64,000 nt of DNA, from contig JAIWNF010000023.1 of assembly GCA_025093555.1 (NCBI GenBank), positions 248,001 through 312,000 on the forward strand, written 5' to 3'. A program made the position numbers and the translations under genes. Source of the stretch: Circinella umbellata. Taxonomy: Eukaryota; Mucoromycota; Mucoromycetes; Mucorales; Lichtheimiaceae. Position 1 is the first letter of the stretch. Every line of letters begins with the position of its first letter. The notes beneath the pieces are model-generated. The model searched no databases. It worked only from the letters and a program-made list of their open reading frames with translations, and was not told the origin of the DNA. Positions 45,843 to 59,243 of this stretch are shown here, piece by piece.

Positions 45843-47367
45843 ATGTCGGATAGTTCTGATGACGAATTTCAACCTCTTGAACCTACTCTCAAGAATGTAT
45901 TAGATCAAAATTCTTTACATTGGATTTTCGTCGGTGGCAAGGGTGGTGTTGGTAAAAATTATTTAACATCTCTATTTTTTTTTGGTGTATCTATATATGT
46001 GTATATAAATACAAACGTGTATTGTTTGGGCTTTTTATTTTCAAACCCTTATAACAAATATCATTCTTTTATGACGTTTGGATCGCCTCATACTATTCTT
46101 TCTCTTTTTATAAAGGTAAAACAACTACTTCATGCTCTTTGGCTGTTCAATTATCCAAGGTACGTGAATCTGTATTGTTGATTTCAACTGATCCTGCCCA
46201 TAACTTGTCCGATGCATTCGGTCAAAAGTTCTCCAAGGAAGCAACTCTTGTTAATGGTTTTGAAAATTTGTATGCAATGGTAAATATATATTCTTATAAA
46301 CAAACATAAATATATTCTATACTATTATTATATTTACTAAAGAAAAATCTATATATAGGAAATTGATCCTACTTCCAGTATTCAAGAAATGATTGATCAA
46401 TGTAAATAGAAGAAACATGTGTATATGAGAAATGTTAAGGATGATGGATGAGGAGAAAAAACAAAGTAAGTTAACATTTTGATATTTATAATATATAGCT
46501 GAACAAGGAAATGCAATGGGTAGCATGGTACAAGATTTGGCTTATGCTATTCCTGGTGTTGATGAAGCTATGGGTTTTGCAGAAGTCATGAAACAAGTTA
46601 AATCCATGAAGTATTCTGTTATTGTGTTCGATACTGCACCTACAGGCCACACTTTACGTTTCTTGTCATTCCCAACAGTTTTGGAAAAAGCTTTGGCAAA
46701 GATCAGTGGATTGAGTGGTCGTTTCGGTCCTATGTTCCAACAAGTTTCGGGTATGATGGGTTTAAACGCTAATCAAGAGGATATGTTTTCTAAATTGGAG
46801 GAAATGCGATCTGTTATTACTGAAGTGAACAATCAATTTAAAGATCCAGTATGTATTGAAGGGGATGATAAAAGATAGAGGAGAGAGAGAGAGAGAGAGT
46901 TTACGTATATATATACTAAGTAGATTGCTTACATATTTTATTATATAGAATATAACCACATTTATTTGTGTATGTATCTCAGAATTCTTGTCATTATATG
47001 AAACTGAACGTATGATTCAAGAACTGACAGCTTATCATATTGATACTCATAACATTGTTGTTAATCAACTTTTGTTCCCTAAAGAAGGTGAATAATTAAT
47101 ATAGAAATTGGGTTAAAAGGAAAGTGGTAAAAAAAAGAAACACTAACTGGGGAGAATGGATTTTTGTTTTTATTAGGGTCCAATTGTGAACATTGTAACG
47201 TAAGACACAAGATGCAACAAAAATATCTTGAACAAATTTATGACCTTTATGAAGATTTTCATATTGTACGAATGCCATTGTTGACTAAAGAAGTTCGTGG
47301 CACCGAAGATATTAAGGATTTCAGTAAAATGTTGATTGAACCTTATCAGGCTCCCAAGGCTGAATAG
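45843..47367 (+). CDS. GET3: GET3/ArsA ATPase for tail-anchored protein insertion
   Basis: Six exons in phase (45843-45951, 46116-46279, 46359-46401, 46499-46848, 46949-47087, 47177-47367) give 331 residues, a typical GET3 length. Seen: the deviant P-loop [16 protein letters not shown] (split by intron 1), switch [25 protein letters not shown], the Met-rich hydrophobic groove ([10 protein letters not shown]), [20 protein letters not shown] and the CEHC zinc motif that holds the homodimer. GET3 captures tail-anchored membrane proteins in the cytosol and delivers them to the GET1/GET2 receptor at the ER. Intact and unremarkable. Confidence 0.97.
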
Positions 47368-48463
47368 ATTTTTTTCTTAACGATATGAAAGGAATTATTA
47401 AAAAAAAGAATAATTAATAATAAAATCATCAATAAAGGTGTGTTTTTGTTTATACCGTTATCATCTAAGTAGATTATATCTATGAGTGGTTTTACATAAG
47501 GGAATTTTCAAGATTATTTGATGTATCTTTGTGTGTGTGTGTGACATGGAATACCAAAATATTTGTTTAGTGGGGTTGTTATTAAGAAAATATTATGTTA
47601 TAAACGAAGAGATATAATATAATTAACATCCAGTTTTTGCACACATATTATATTTAAATCTACATTTTACCATGCGTATTTGATTATTTTCTTATTATTT
47701 GTATACGTCTTCCCACACTAGTATGACTTTTCCTCCATACGGCAAGGAAGTGACCATATACCCATAAATGTTAATCATCTCAATCTTCTACGTACTTTAA
47801 TAAACTACGTATGAAAATACAATTAAAAGAATAAGGTTGATCTATATAGTTCTAATGTAATGAAAATTCCATATAGCAAAAATATGTCCCTTCCTAAATT
47901 ACATAGGTGTAGCAAAGTCTTAACATGTATGAAAAAGATTGTTTAGATTATTTTTCTTTGTTCTGATAATTATATATGTTCTTGTGCGAGATATGTAGTT
48001 ATACATAATTCAAGTTTTCCCTTTACCAGTAATACATGATCTTGTTCCATTTTATTCATTGTTAGTAACAGTAGAAAGTACTGTTTTCTCAGAATATTTC
48101 ATGGATAATAGGTATTATGAATGTTTTTGTTTTGTTTTAACATTGTTGGTTGAATTATTGTCAACGAGTAAGAAACTTTTGTTGCTATAACTTCTATTAC
48201 CTCTGCTAACGTTATTTTTTTTCGTTCGTCAATCTCATCGAGATTTGGAAAAAAATCTTCATCGTCGATAAATAATATCTATGTAGCATGCTTGTATAAA
48301 CGTTTAGTAATTATTTATACTGGTTTTTAAGTCATAATTTCCAAGATATTATATGATAATGATTGCAAGAAGAAATATATTAAATGAGGTTGCACAAAAT
48401 TTTCACACTTCCCGCGTTTTTTTTTTCTTTTATCTTCAGGTCCTAAAGACATTTAAATCTATA
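47368..48463. other. Intergenic spacer before KNL1
   Basis: AT-rich, about 1.1 kb. It holds the 3' flank of GET3 and the promoter of the KNL1-like gene; a T-rich tract ending in TTCAGG (48418-48440) may be the end of a 5'-UTR intron. No gene seen. Confidence 0.5.
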
Positions 48464-48744
48464 ATGTCTTTTCCACGATCACCAGGTCCGGTCAACGATC
48501 CAGTGAACAATGGTCGTTGGGCAGTGGATAATTCCGAAAGTCCTTTTGCTTCAATGGTAAAAACACACACACAAATTTCTACTTAATGATGCTTCTTTTT
48601 CTTTTAATGAATTTTAATTTGTACTCTCATTTTTTCTTTATTACATTATTGCATAGTCTCCACGACAAAGTATTTTGAAAAGTGGTTCTCCTTATAATTC
48701 ACCCGCTTCATCCAGATTTGAGTAAGTTGTTATACTTTTTATTA

Positions 48745-48799
<55 letters not shown>

Positions 48800-51700
48800 A
48801 TAATTGAATATTTGTGAATGTATGATTTTGATAGACGACAATCACGACGAGCACGACATGTAAGCTTTTCACCATTTGATCGTATAAGGTATTGTGTAAT
48901 ATAACGTTTTACAATTTATTTATTTTTTCTTCGTAAACTTATTCTTTTTTCAGTTAGACTGATAATGTATATATGACTTTAGATTATTTGGTGAACATGA
49001 AGCTACTTCTGAAAGTGGACGTGAACGATTTCGCGATATTGACCAACGACCTGACTCAGCTGTATTTGATGCAGATCCAGTAGCTTCTCCTCAACTGAGT
49101 GATCAGTAAGTAGAATATCATTATTGAAAACAATTTATTTATTTATATACTACCAATAACTTAACATGGTTACATTTAGTCCATTTCTCTCACAACTTCG
49201 TGGATCACCTAGCGACCAACGAAAAAGGTAAGAGTCATATTTTAAATATAAATTTATTGAGAGCAAATCATAAATTCTAACGATATAATAAAATGACAAC
49301 ATTTCGTTATCACGAAAAAAAAAAAAGACGACCTGATTTGTTTGGAAGTCCACCAGTTCATGAGGGAAATAGTCCTAAACGACGATTTGCAGAAAGAATA
49401 CATAATTTGGAACCTCATGTGTTTGATGACGACTATAATGATGAACCGACTTCCTTCAATAAATACATGGCAGGACGAAAACCTCCAACAGCAGCAAATC
49501 TTTTCGAAGAAATGGACGATGATACAGGTGTAGGAGACGAGGAAGATGGATCAATGCAAATTACTCAAGAATTACCAAAAGTATCACAACCATCATCAAG
49601 TCGAACTTCCATTAGTAAACGCCTATCGATTGAAAAGCTTGTACAAATACCCATTCAACAGGATGAAAATACTGCTCCTCCACAACAACAACAGGAACAA
49701 GAGGAAAAGGATCGAGAAACGAGTAATATTTCTTTGATAAAATCACCAGGAACTTATTCTGCAGATATACCTAATAGTAGTTCAGATATGGAGGTTACAC
49801 AACAAAGTCAAAAACTACTAGAGCAACCTCAACAACGAGAACAACAGGAAACGAGGAAGCGAGGTAGTGATACGTTACAAAGTCCATTTATGAACAGGAC
49901 ACAAGTCAATGTCAGCTATGATGCTGCTTCAGAAGCTGAATCAGATATGGATATAACACTACCCGAAGGTAGACGACATGTAAATATAACAGAAGAAAAA
50001 GCATCTTCACATCATCAAAGTCACTTTTTACCTCATCCTCGACCGTCATTTGTCGCATCAGAAGCAACTACAGATATTGACTCTACACCTGTAAACAGTG
50101 TTCGAGAAAATATAATAAATCGACTTCGTTCAAATATTGCTCGAAATGTGTATTCGCCATTAACACGTAATCAAAGAAGATCCATTATTCGATCAGAAGA
50201 CGATGATGATAATGATATGGAAATAACGCAAGAAATTCGCAATAATAAAGATAATAATAACTTTCGTACTCCAACACGATCGACCCCTAATCCTTCTCGA
50301 CCATCGACTCCATTCGATAGAAATTCAATTGCGGAAAAAATTAAAAATATCATTGATGAGACCCCTAGTAATTTGCACTTGGATTCTACTCCAATACGCA
50401 CTCATTATCAGACATCATCGCGTCATCAAAGCTATCCTCACAGCATAACGGGTTCAGAATTAGGGTCTGATTTAGGTGTACACAGCGATGGAGCAGGTAA
50501 ATATATTTGCATAGCAACAAAGAGAGAGATAGAGAGATAGATAGAGAGAGGAGATAACGACTAATGTAGATTAAATATTAATTATGTATGGATTATCATC
50601 GTTAGGAAATATCCTGGATGAAGAGTTATCACAACTTTATGATTCATCTAATGAAGTTGATGTAAGTAGTATTGACTTTTCTTTTTTGTGGTGTAAATTG
50701 ACTCACCTGTCCCATAATATTCATTTTATTTCACAGGTACCATCACCACCATCCAATAACATACCTCTTTCCGAATTTCTTCTCTTATCAGGTATCACAT
50801 TTGCTGATGATCCTGTAATCAATGATAGAAGAAGGACATCTGGTTTCGATGATAGTGAAGGTATGTATTTTTAAAAAATAAATAATAATAAGATTCTTGA
50901 TACAGTTTTAAATAGAAGTTAATATTTGTTTCTGGTTTATCAGGACCAGTACAAATATCTCAACAGGCTATAGCTGCTGCAACCACTATTCCAGAATTGG
51001 ATATGTATAAAACAGTAAGTGGATGATACTTTATTATGGATAAAAATGACAATAACCATAACCCCCCCCCCACTTTATTCAATTTAATTAGCACTGTGAA
51101 GAATTGAAAGAATTTATCACTGCGGATGAAGAAGCAATTGATAGAATTGATAAAGAAGCAAGTGCAAATAATCCAAAATTATTTCGTAAATATCTTGCTG
51201 GTAATTTAGAGACTCAAAATGAAATTGATGTATGTAGTATTTTGAAAATGAATAATATTGAGAAGGGTGTAAAGCCATATATATCTCCCGATCCATTAAT
51301 ATAGGATATGAAACATATATATATGTAGGAAAAGTTATTAGATCTTAAAGAATTTGCTGCTCACAAGGCCACTCAAACTCTTTTCGAATGGAAACAAACC
51401 AAGTATGATAACTTGATAACTAATTTACAACCTCATGTACAAAAATTAAACGAGGTAATGACAAAATTAAAAATAATTGAGATAATGGTATAACCAAAAA
51501 GAACCGAAAAAAAGTTAGAAACATGATTGACAATCGACTTTTTATTAGGAAGAACAATATCTTGAAGCAGCTGATCAACGAATTCGATCTAGTAAAACTA
51601 ACTTGGATAATAATCTTGAAGAACTCGACCAAAAAATTGCAAACTCTAGGAAAAAGTAATTTATAATTCAATTACAGCTTTCAATATGTATGTATATATA

Positions 51701-53060
51701 TATACAAAGAAGGTACTAAACCATATATTTTCATTAGACTTGAAGAGCGTCATAAAATCAAGTTTGCAGATAAAAATAAACAAGATGAAATTAAAGAACA
51801 AAGGTATTATTAATGTGCAAATCAAGTTAAATAAGTATATTTAATTTTCTCTTTTATTTATATGATCCTTAGAGCTATATTGGATGGATATCGTTCAGAT
51901 ATTGCCGTAATTGCTGAAAAGGAAAATGTATTGATGGATACAATAAACAATTCGAATAAACAACGAGAAAAACTTGAAGCAGTAAGTTTTAAACTTCTAA
52001 TTACTTAATTGATTGTATACTGATTATTATCATCTATCCATAACCTATCAGGAAATTGTCAAATATGAAAAAGAACTAGGTGTAGCAGCTAATCCAGAAA
52101 AAGAATTACAAAGTGCAAAAGGTAAATCATTACAATAATAGTAATAACTATAACTATCGTTGCTTTTTAATGGGTGGTCTAATTACATACTAACAACTTT
52201 TTTTTTCTTTTAATTAGAAAAATATGAAATGACCCGAACATATTTAGGCATAAGGGTACTAGAATATACCGATGATATTATTGATCTTATAATTTTCAAT
52301 GACATATCTATCAAGGTTATTGATCCAAAGAAAAACCCACGACCACCAAATAATGTTCTCGTAAGTCTTCTAGGATCTCGTCGAGAGTATTATGAAAGTT
52401 TTTCAAAGATTGTTGATGGGCTACAAGGAATAGTACAACATAAACAAGACGTAAATGAGGTAAAATGATATCCTATAATAGGATCATATATATATATATA
52501 TCTTAAAATAAAGACAAGGATTTATTTATAAATACAGGTATATATATATATTAACTCTATAGATTGTAGAAACTGTAACGCTTCATTGGAATTTTGCACG
52601 TGAATTGTATCGAGAACTTTTTAAAGCTGGTGCTCGTTTTTTTACTAAAATTATTCCTTTGGAAAATGAATATGGTATTAAATGTATTATGGAACCTACT
52701 AATTTTGTACATCAAACAAAGATGACGATCACTTTGGAAGTGCGAATACAGGATATTTATAAATATCCAAGTATTAATATGGATCATGTTACTGTTAAAC
52801 TGGATCGTGCTCCAAAAGAAGTATTGTAAGTAATTTTTTTTTTACTTGTAAAGCAACTTTTATTATTTTATATTTTTAACTAACGATGTATATATTTATA
52901 TAGACAAGAATATGCTGAACAAGTAGCGCGTGAATTATTACAAAAGAATGGATTTCTTGGTCTGAAGAATACTTTACAAACTATTTCTGATCGAATTAAA
53001 TCTAAACCAACATCATCTTCTATTTCACTTTCCAACCGCATAACAAATGTAAATACCTAA
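48464..53060 (+). CDS. Kinetochore scaffold KNL1/Spc7/Spc105
   Basis: Eighteen exons, in phase, total 1026 residues. N-terminus: QSILK (AGT at 48669) and RARHVSF (48848-48868), the SILK and RVSF-like docking sites for protein phosphatase 1. The big exon 49328-50496 is disordered and contains four MELT-like motifs: MQIT (49554), MEVT (49788), MDIT (49947) and MEIT (50217), the sites MPS1 phosphorylates to recruit BUB1/BUB3. C-terminal half: the Spc7 region (PLSEFLLLSGITFADD), a long coiled coil (HCEELKEFITADEEAIDRID through RSSKTNLDNNLEELDQKI), then tandem RWD-like segments (WNFARELYRELFKAG; IKCIMEPTN) that bind the MIS12 complex. Intron before 49328 ends in a purine-rich AAAAAAG acceptor. The multi-exon C-terminal half is well supported by phase. 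Confidence 0.92.
48748..48799. repeat. (AT)n-(GT)n microsatellite in KNL1 intron 2
   Basis: A run of about 14 AT units passes directly into about 11 GT units within the intron between exons 2 and 3. Simple compound microsatellite. Confidence 0.9.
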
Positions 53061-54089
53061 TTAAGCATATCATCATCATAAATATAAATATAAATATATA
53101 AGAAAAAAAGAGCCCTAATTTAATTACAGTAATATTATAATAAAGCTTTACATATTCATATATTCTACAGTCATAATATTAAAAAAGGCATAGAAATAGT
53201 AGCTTGTTGTGAATAAAGATTGCTATTTATATGCAAATTATAGATAGAGTAGAGGAAACACACTATTAATAATTACGAGTTTTATGTATTACTACCTATA
53301 CGTATTAAGTAGTAAGCTATGATTCAAATATCTGGACTTCTTTTTTAATGATGAACATTAATATTATTATTTCAGTTTCTGCACAATAAGAGCAAGATGA
53401 TTAAATGTTAAATAAATATATAAATAAATATATAATAAGTAAAAAAAAAAGTCTGTGCACCCAAAAACAAATTCAAACAGCTCTTTCTGGTGTTGTCTGT
53501 AAATCACTTGATCCTATCACTGTACTTTTGAAGAGGGCAAGTGAAAATATGATACGTAGACTACGTAAATTATTTGAATTGTCAAACTAAATGATACGTA
53601 ACTGATTACTACATACATATATACTTGCAGTATATCTTTATTATAATAACCTAAATTGAAAACTACGTACGTAGAAAGAAAAAGCTTCACGTACTTATAT
53701 CCAATTTTTGATCTCGTTCCAAAAGTATATAGTTCATGTATATATGTATTAAATAATCGAAAAAGAAATAAACAACTCGTCACAAAGTACTTTTAAGTAC
53801 ATTTGTTTTTTCCAGAATACATATAATATAAAAAAGGTGTTATTTGATACGTACGTAGTTATCATTATTTGAAGGTATTTATATATATATTGTAGAGAGT
53901 GTAATATAATCGAAGAAAAAGATATCAAGCAGGACAAATATGTGTGGAAAAAGAAAGGATAGGAAATCAGTTACATTGGAATATAAAATAAAAGTAAGAG
54001 TCAAAGTTGAATTATTTACAAAGTTATTAAAATAAAAGAAAAAGATATAATTGTATTATAGATAGGAAAGATGGGGATGGAAAGGGGTA
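53061..54089. other. Convergent spacer with orphan ORF
   Basis: AT-rich 3' flank shared by KNL1 and GID4. Contains one 61-codon ATG frame (53405-53590) described separately. Otherwise short A/T-rich repeats; no RNA gene seen. Confidence 0.5.
53405..53590 (+). CDS. Orphan small ORF, possible relic exon
   Basis: Sixty-one residues; the first fifteen are low-complexity Asn/Lys/Tyr, but the remainder (LCTQKQIQTALSGVVCKS... ending MIRRLRKLFELSN) has balanced composition and reads as a helical protein end. It does not splice in phase onto the KNL1 gene upstream with any site I found. I do not recognise it; it may be a gene fragment or chance. Confidence 0.2.
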   Translation: MLNKYINKYIISKKKSLCTQKQIQTALSGVVCKSLDPITVLLKRASENMIRRLRKLFELSN

Positions 54090-55384
54090 TCAACGAAATT
54101 CAAAACTACCAAAGCAACGCTGATCATCATGCTTTAATTTAATCTCTTGATACCTATTTTTATAATCGATATTATTAAGTTATTATATAAAGAACTTGTT
54201 TTGATTCAATACACCTTTATTTACTCATAATATACGTACCAATCTGTATGATGACGAAAAAAGTAATAGCCAGTAATTTCATTTGTAGATCGTTTGTAAC
54301 ATATATAATAAAACCCTGCAAAACTTGCCCCATCAATATTACTCACACGATGGTCAGGAACTAAAAAATGTTCCTTCCAGCGCATATACACATAATCTTT
54401 ATCTGTTGGATCATATACAAAATCATCTCGATTGAATATATCAATATATGGATGAAATGAAGGAAATCGTTTCTATAACAACCAATCATAGTAACCAAAA
54501 ATAATTGAATAAAAATACAATGTTTTTTTTTTGTTTTTTTTTTTTTTTTGATAGTTTACCCAATGTACTACATCAATACGCTGTTGTGCTTGCCATTTTC
54601 GAGTAAGAAATGAGTATTTTGGACCAATAATTTCACCTTCAAAAAAAGTCTAAATTTATAGCAAGGAATGGATGTTTGAATAAAATATGCTTTTTTTTAT
54701 ACGTTAGTTAAATTTAAATTATCCTTTACCGTTAGTTCGGGAAATTCAGTGGTAAGACCTTTAATGTTTAAATAACCCGTAATCATACTCTCATTGATAT
54801 CAACATGCTATATGAAATCATCACAAAATAAAGAACAATTGTATTGTTATAGATTTATATCTTAAATCATATGTGGATTGTTTCAATACAAAAAGTTGAA
54901 AAAAAAAAAAAAAACTCCAACAAACCTGAATATCAACAACGACTTCATATTTATTTGTTCCACATTCTTGAATACCAACAAATCGAGAACCTGGATAAAG
55001 TAAACCTAAGCGAGTATTTGGAAGTCGTTGGTTCGATATATCCACCCACATTTCTTCAGCATGACGTGATGTTAAAGAAGGAATGCTTTCATTTTTCTGT
55101 TGTTGTTGAACCTGTTTTTGTTCACTGGAATGAGAAATAGTTTCTTGAGTTAATCGTTTGTTAGCATCTGAAATAGTTTTTCTGGTTCGTCTTGTTCCAC
55201 GCTTATTTATTATTATTATTATTATTATTATACAATACATAATATTATTAGTATTTACAAAACGTATTATGATTATTTTAAGTTTGTCACTTGACTATAT
55301 ATATTTATATATTATACTTACAGTATAAATCTCTACTGGTAACGGTTGTGATGGAATAGTAGTTCCTGAAGATGCAATTGGCAT
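54090..55384 (-). CDS. GID4: GID4/VID24 substrate receptor of the GID/CTLH ubiquitin ligase
   Basis: Six exons in phase (55384-55322, 55201-54926, 54807-54730, 54649-54560, 54472-54240, 54153-54090) give 267 residues. The beta-barrel family signatures are [73 protein letters not shown] and [14 protein letters not shown], matching human GID4 almost block for block and ending at an aromatic/basic tail (CFGSFEFR). GID4 binds N-terminal proline degrons, in yeast on gluconeogenic enzymes after glucose return. The N-terminal 110 residues are a variable Gln/Ser-rich extension. Secure assignment. Confidence 0.95.
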
Positions 55385-55996
55385 GTGAATTATATGAAAG
55401 AAGTTTAGAAAAAGAAAAGTAAAAAGAAAAGAAAGAATAAAAGAAAAAAGTAAGGATATAAAAAGTTCCAAACCCCCTCTTGAAAATTTATGTAAATGTG
55501 ATTCGCTTTTTTATGTGGATAACTTTATATAAATATATGAAACTTAGTGTGTGTATGTGTGAGAGATATTATATTGTAAGTTGTAGCACCTCGTTTAAAA
55601 TTATTATCTTTCTCTTTCAGGAAACCATCTTCAAACATTTGTATAAAACTTGTCATTAACTAGTTTAATGATTATCATTACGCATCATTTGTGTTACTTA
55701 ATTACGTAGTCAAATATTTTATTATCATATTCACATAATTATACATAGCGTGTGTCACCTTTCATCATCTCTCTCCCCCGTACAATATTAATTATAATTA
55801 GATTCTAATATTTCAATGTATATATATATACGATATTTTATTTATTTTTATTTGAATCTATTGTAAGAAAACTCTGTACATAATGATGGTATTTGTATGT
55901 ATACATGGGGGGTGGGTGGGAGAGAAGCCTATTTTTTTTCATGTTCTTGTTGCTGGAGGGAAGAGAAGGGAAAAAGGGAAAGTTTAGTTATATATA
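55385..55996. other. Intergenic spacer
   Basis: Tandem spacer on the minus strand: 5' flank of GID4 and 3' flank of the 1009-residue gene. AT-rich with a short GGGGGGTGGGTGGG patch near 55905. No gene. Confidence 0.55.
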
Positions 55997-58900
55997 TTAC
56001 AAGGTATGACCTTCAGTATATCCAAGTGATCGCATCACCTCATCCAGTTGTTCTTCAACAGTAGGATTTTCTTTTGGGGATAATCCTTGATCTGATGCAA
56101 TCATTTCAAGTAAACTTGGTAAAGTAGCACCATGGGCATAATAAACATCTGTTGTAGAAGAATCTCTTCTATTAGAATAAGATGAAATATAAGTTGCCTG
56201 TTCTTGTTCCAATTGTTCTTGTTGTTGTCGTTCTCGTTGAAGTTTTTGTTCACGTAAACGATGAGGAGATCTTTTTGGAATTGGAGGTGGTGTTACAACT
56301 GGTGTTGTTGGTGTTGTTATAGCACTCTCATAATTAATATTATTGGGGTAATTCTTTAGTAAATCAGGACTCAATCCCATTAATGTCAATACTCGTTCTT
56401 CGATTTGTTCTTCATCTTCATCTTCTTCATCTATTTCTTCTTCTTCACCCTTGGTTTCATCTTGAGCTTCTTCATTTACTTGAAGTTTACTTTCATAATC
56501 ACTTGAATCTTCAGATGCAATAAAGAAACTTTTACGTTTTCCTAGTTTCTTGACAACACCCCATACAACAGTACCATCACTCATCTCACGTACTTCAACA
56601 CCTTCCAACTGTTTTTGTTGTTGCTGTTGTTCTTCGTCATAATTAGTAGTGTTACTATTATTATTATGTCGTTTTGAAACTTGTCGTTTTGAAACTTGTC
56701 GTTTGATAGATGTTTGACGTGTAATCATAGTAGCTGTTTGTTGAGAACCCTGATCGTCATCACTATCAGGTGTTGATAATCGGTGTTGAGATTCTTGTCG
56801 TGTAGAAAACGTAGATCTTGATGGTATTGAAGACGAAGGAATAGATGGTATATGATTCTTTTCAATATTTTGTAAGAAATTTTCAGAATCAGGTTGAACA
56901 TAAATAATAGTACGTCGTACAATTTGTGCTCGAGCCTTCTTTGCATCATTATTGCTATTATCTTGATCCATATTGACTTTTTTAGGTGCACGACGAGATA
57001 ATCTAGCAGTACTTAATAACTGTGAAAGTAATCGTTTTCCTTTACTTTGATTATTATTCATTGTTGAATCATCTTCATCGTTTGTTGTTGTTATTGTACT
57101 AGTGGCTGCAGTGGTTGTAGTAGAAGAGTTATTATTGTTAGTACTGGATCCTTTCTTTTTGTTATGTCCTTGTGCATTATGTTTGAGAACAGCAAGTGCA
57201 GCAGGTGATAGTGCACTATTAGATCGTTTCTTTTTTAATCCTTGTTGTGATTGTTGTTGTTGATTAATATTATTATTACGTTGAGGAATTACATTAGTGG
57301 TACTAAAATTTCGCATAAGTCCTTTGATTGAAGATGTCGATTGTGATCGAGCTCGATTACGAAAACTACCAAACAAATTAAGTGACATGGTGCGACTTGA
57401 TCCACTAGATGGATTAGTCTCACTATTGAAAGCAGAAGATAAATTGTAAATAGGTGACGGCGATGATGATTGTTGTTGTTGATCACTTGTTGGTGCAGGT
57501 GGTGGTGGTGGTTCTTTGTTAATACCAATATCCGCAGCTACTTGACTGAGATCCATATCCCCCAATTCTTTAAAACGAGAACTTCGACTCGTATTAGATG
57601 ACGATTTACTTCTTGTACTAATACTAGGTCTCTTTTCTCCTTCTAGTTCCTGTTCAACAATAGATTCGATTGGGTTTTCTTCTTCTTCTTCAACAAGAGT
57701 TTTATCCGAATTATCATATATATCACGTTTCTGTTGTTGTTTTACTGATTTGGATGACGACGATGACGTTGATGATGAGGCACTCGCGACGGAATTATCG
57801 GATAATCGTGCCAATTTCTTTTTTGGTAACCACGAGGTTGTATTTTCAATCGGATTGCGTAACTTTTGTAAAGAAAAACCTCTGGAACGAGTAGGTTTAG
57901 GTGACACGGACGGTAGACTACTTCGAGCAATTGGAGTAGGAACCATAGTACTGTTATTACTATCACTTATAAAACTACTGGTATGATGAGTGACAGGGGT
58001 TGTTACAGGGGAAGAAGTGGCTTGGGAAGAAGAACAAGGTGATTCCATTGATGTTGCACCAATATCTAAGAAAACAATGCAATTCCGAAACGTCAAAATG
58101 TCAAACCTTTTTTTTTTATAAAAATTACACTAACTTTTTTGTGCAACCATAAAATACATAATGAAATGAAATGAAAAAAAAAAAAAAAAAAGTTTAATCT
58201 TACCATAGTGATTTGAATCATTGGTAGTAATAGTTAAACCTTGTTGGGTAGTAACAATCTTATTACTAACAAATGGTAATGATGATTCTTTTTCTTTTTC
58301 AAAAGCAGGAGAGGAAGGTAATAAATCTTTTTGAATGGGTTCATTCCATTCAATTTTTTCACATGCATATTCTTCCTCTTCTTGAATTCTTGTTGAAGTT
58401 GGTAAAGGAGGCCACTGTGTCATTTTTTCATCCTTTTTTCGTTGTCGTGCCAATAATTGACTTTTTCGTCTGATTTCCATCAATTTTGCAAATTCCAATT
58501 CATCTTGTTCGGTTAAAATTAATTTACTTTCTCGAGAATGAACAATAGAAAGTCGATTATCATAAAGTTCCTTGGCAAAACCGGTTAAATCAATAGGGGT
58601 AGTAATTATTGATTGGTAGTCAGGTACTTCTTTGTTCATATTATCCTTCATAATGAATTCATTTTTTGGTAATTGTTGTTGTTGGAATACCAAATCGGCA
58701 TTATCCTCGTTGTTCTTTTTTTTGTCTGTATCAAAATCACGATAAAAATAATTTATACTAGTACTTTCATGATCTAGTGATTCTTGTTCCTGGTTTTTTT
58801 TTAAAAAAAGAATTGATTGGTTAGGTGTCAATAAAATTATATGACCTGAGAAACAAATGGGGTGAATTGTTCATTACCTTAAAATGTTTGGGGGACTCCG

Positions 58901-59243
58901 ACAATAGATCTTCTTGATGTTTTTCCTTATATTGAAATATATCATCATCGTCGTCATCATTTTCGTTATTATTGCTGTAGATTCCTTTATCAGGACATAT
59001 TTCGAGTTCAGGCGATGAAGGTGGTGAAAGAACTGGAGTTTTAGTTGTATCATCATTATAATGAATAGCTGCTACTGTTGACTTGGCCATCATCATCATT
59101 GTTCGGCCAGTTTTATTATTATTATCTTCATTGATCATTACATGGTTATGTAGGACATCATGACAAGGTCGAAATGAACCTTTATCTGATCCTGGTTTGA
59201 TATTGGTTTGAACAACAAGAGATTCTTTAAAGTGATCAGACAT
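55997..59243 (-). CDS. Uncharacterised 1009-residue low-complexity protein
   Basis: Three exons (59243-58878, 58799-58204, 58064-55997) remain in phase over 3030 nt. I do not recognise the family. The protein is mostly disordered: acidic Asp runs, poly-Gln, poly-Asn and Ser-rich tracts, PPPPPAP, and repeated KRQVSKRQVSKR. Three parts look ordered or conserved: a charged helical segment (ELEFAKLMEIRRKSQLLARQ, about 58440-58510), EVREMSDGTVVWGVVKKLGK with a following KSFF (about 56530-56600), and the C-terminus PTVEEQLDEVMRSLGYTEG. Many SP and RSxS sites suggest regulation by phosphorylation, perhaps a cortical or polarity scaffold, but that is inference only. The start is the first in-frame ATG (MSDHFKESLVVQ). 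Confidence 0.75.

Noticed and set aside
53048..53590. Splicing of KNL1 onto the orphan ORF as an extra last exon
   Set aside because: The donor GTAAAT at 53049 leaves phase 0, whereas the only nearby acceptor enters the ORF in another phase, and the annotated TAA gives a sensible KNL1 end.
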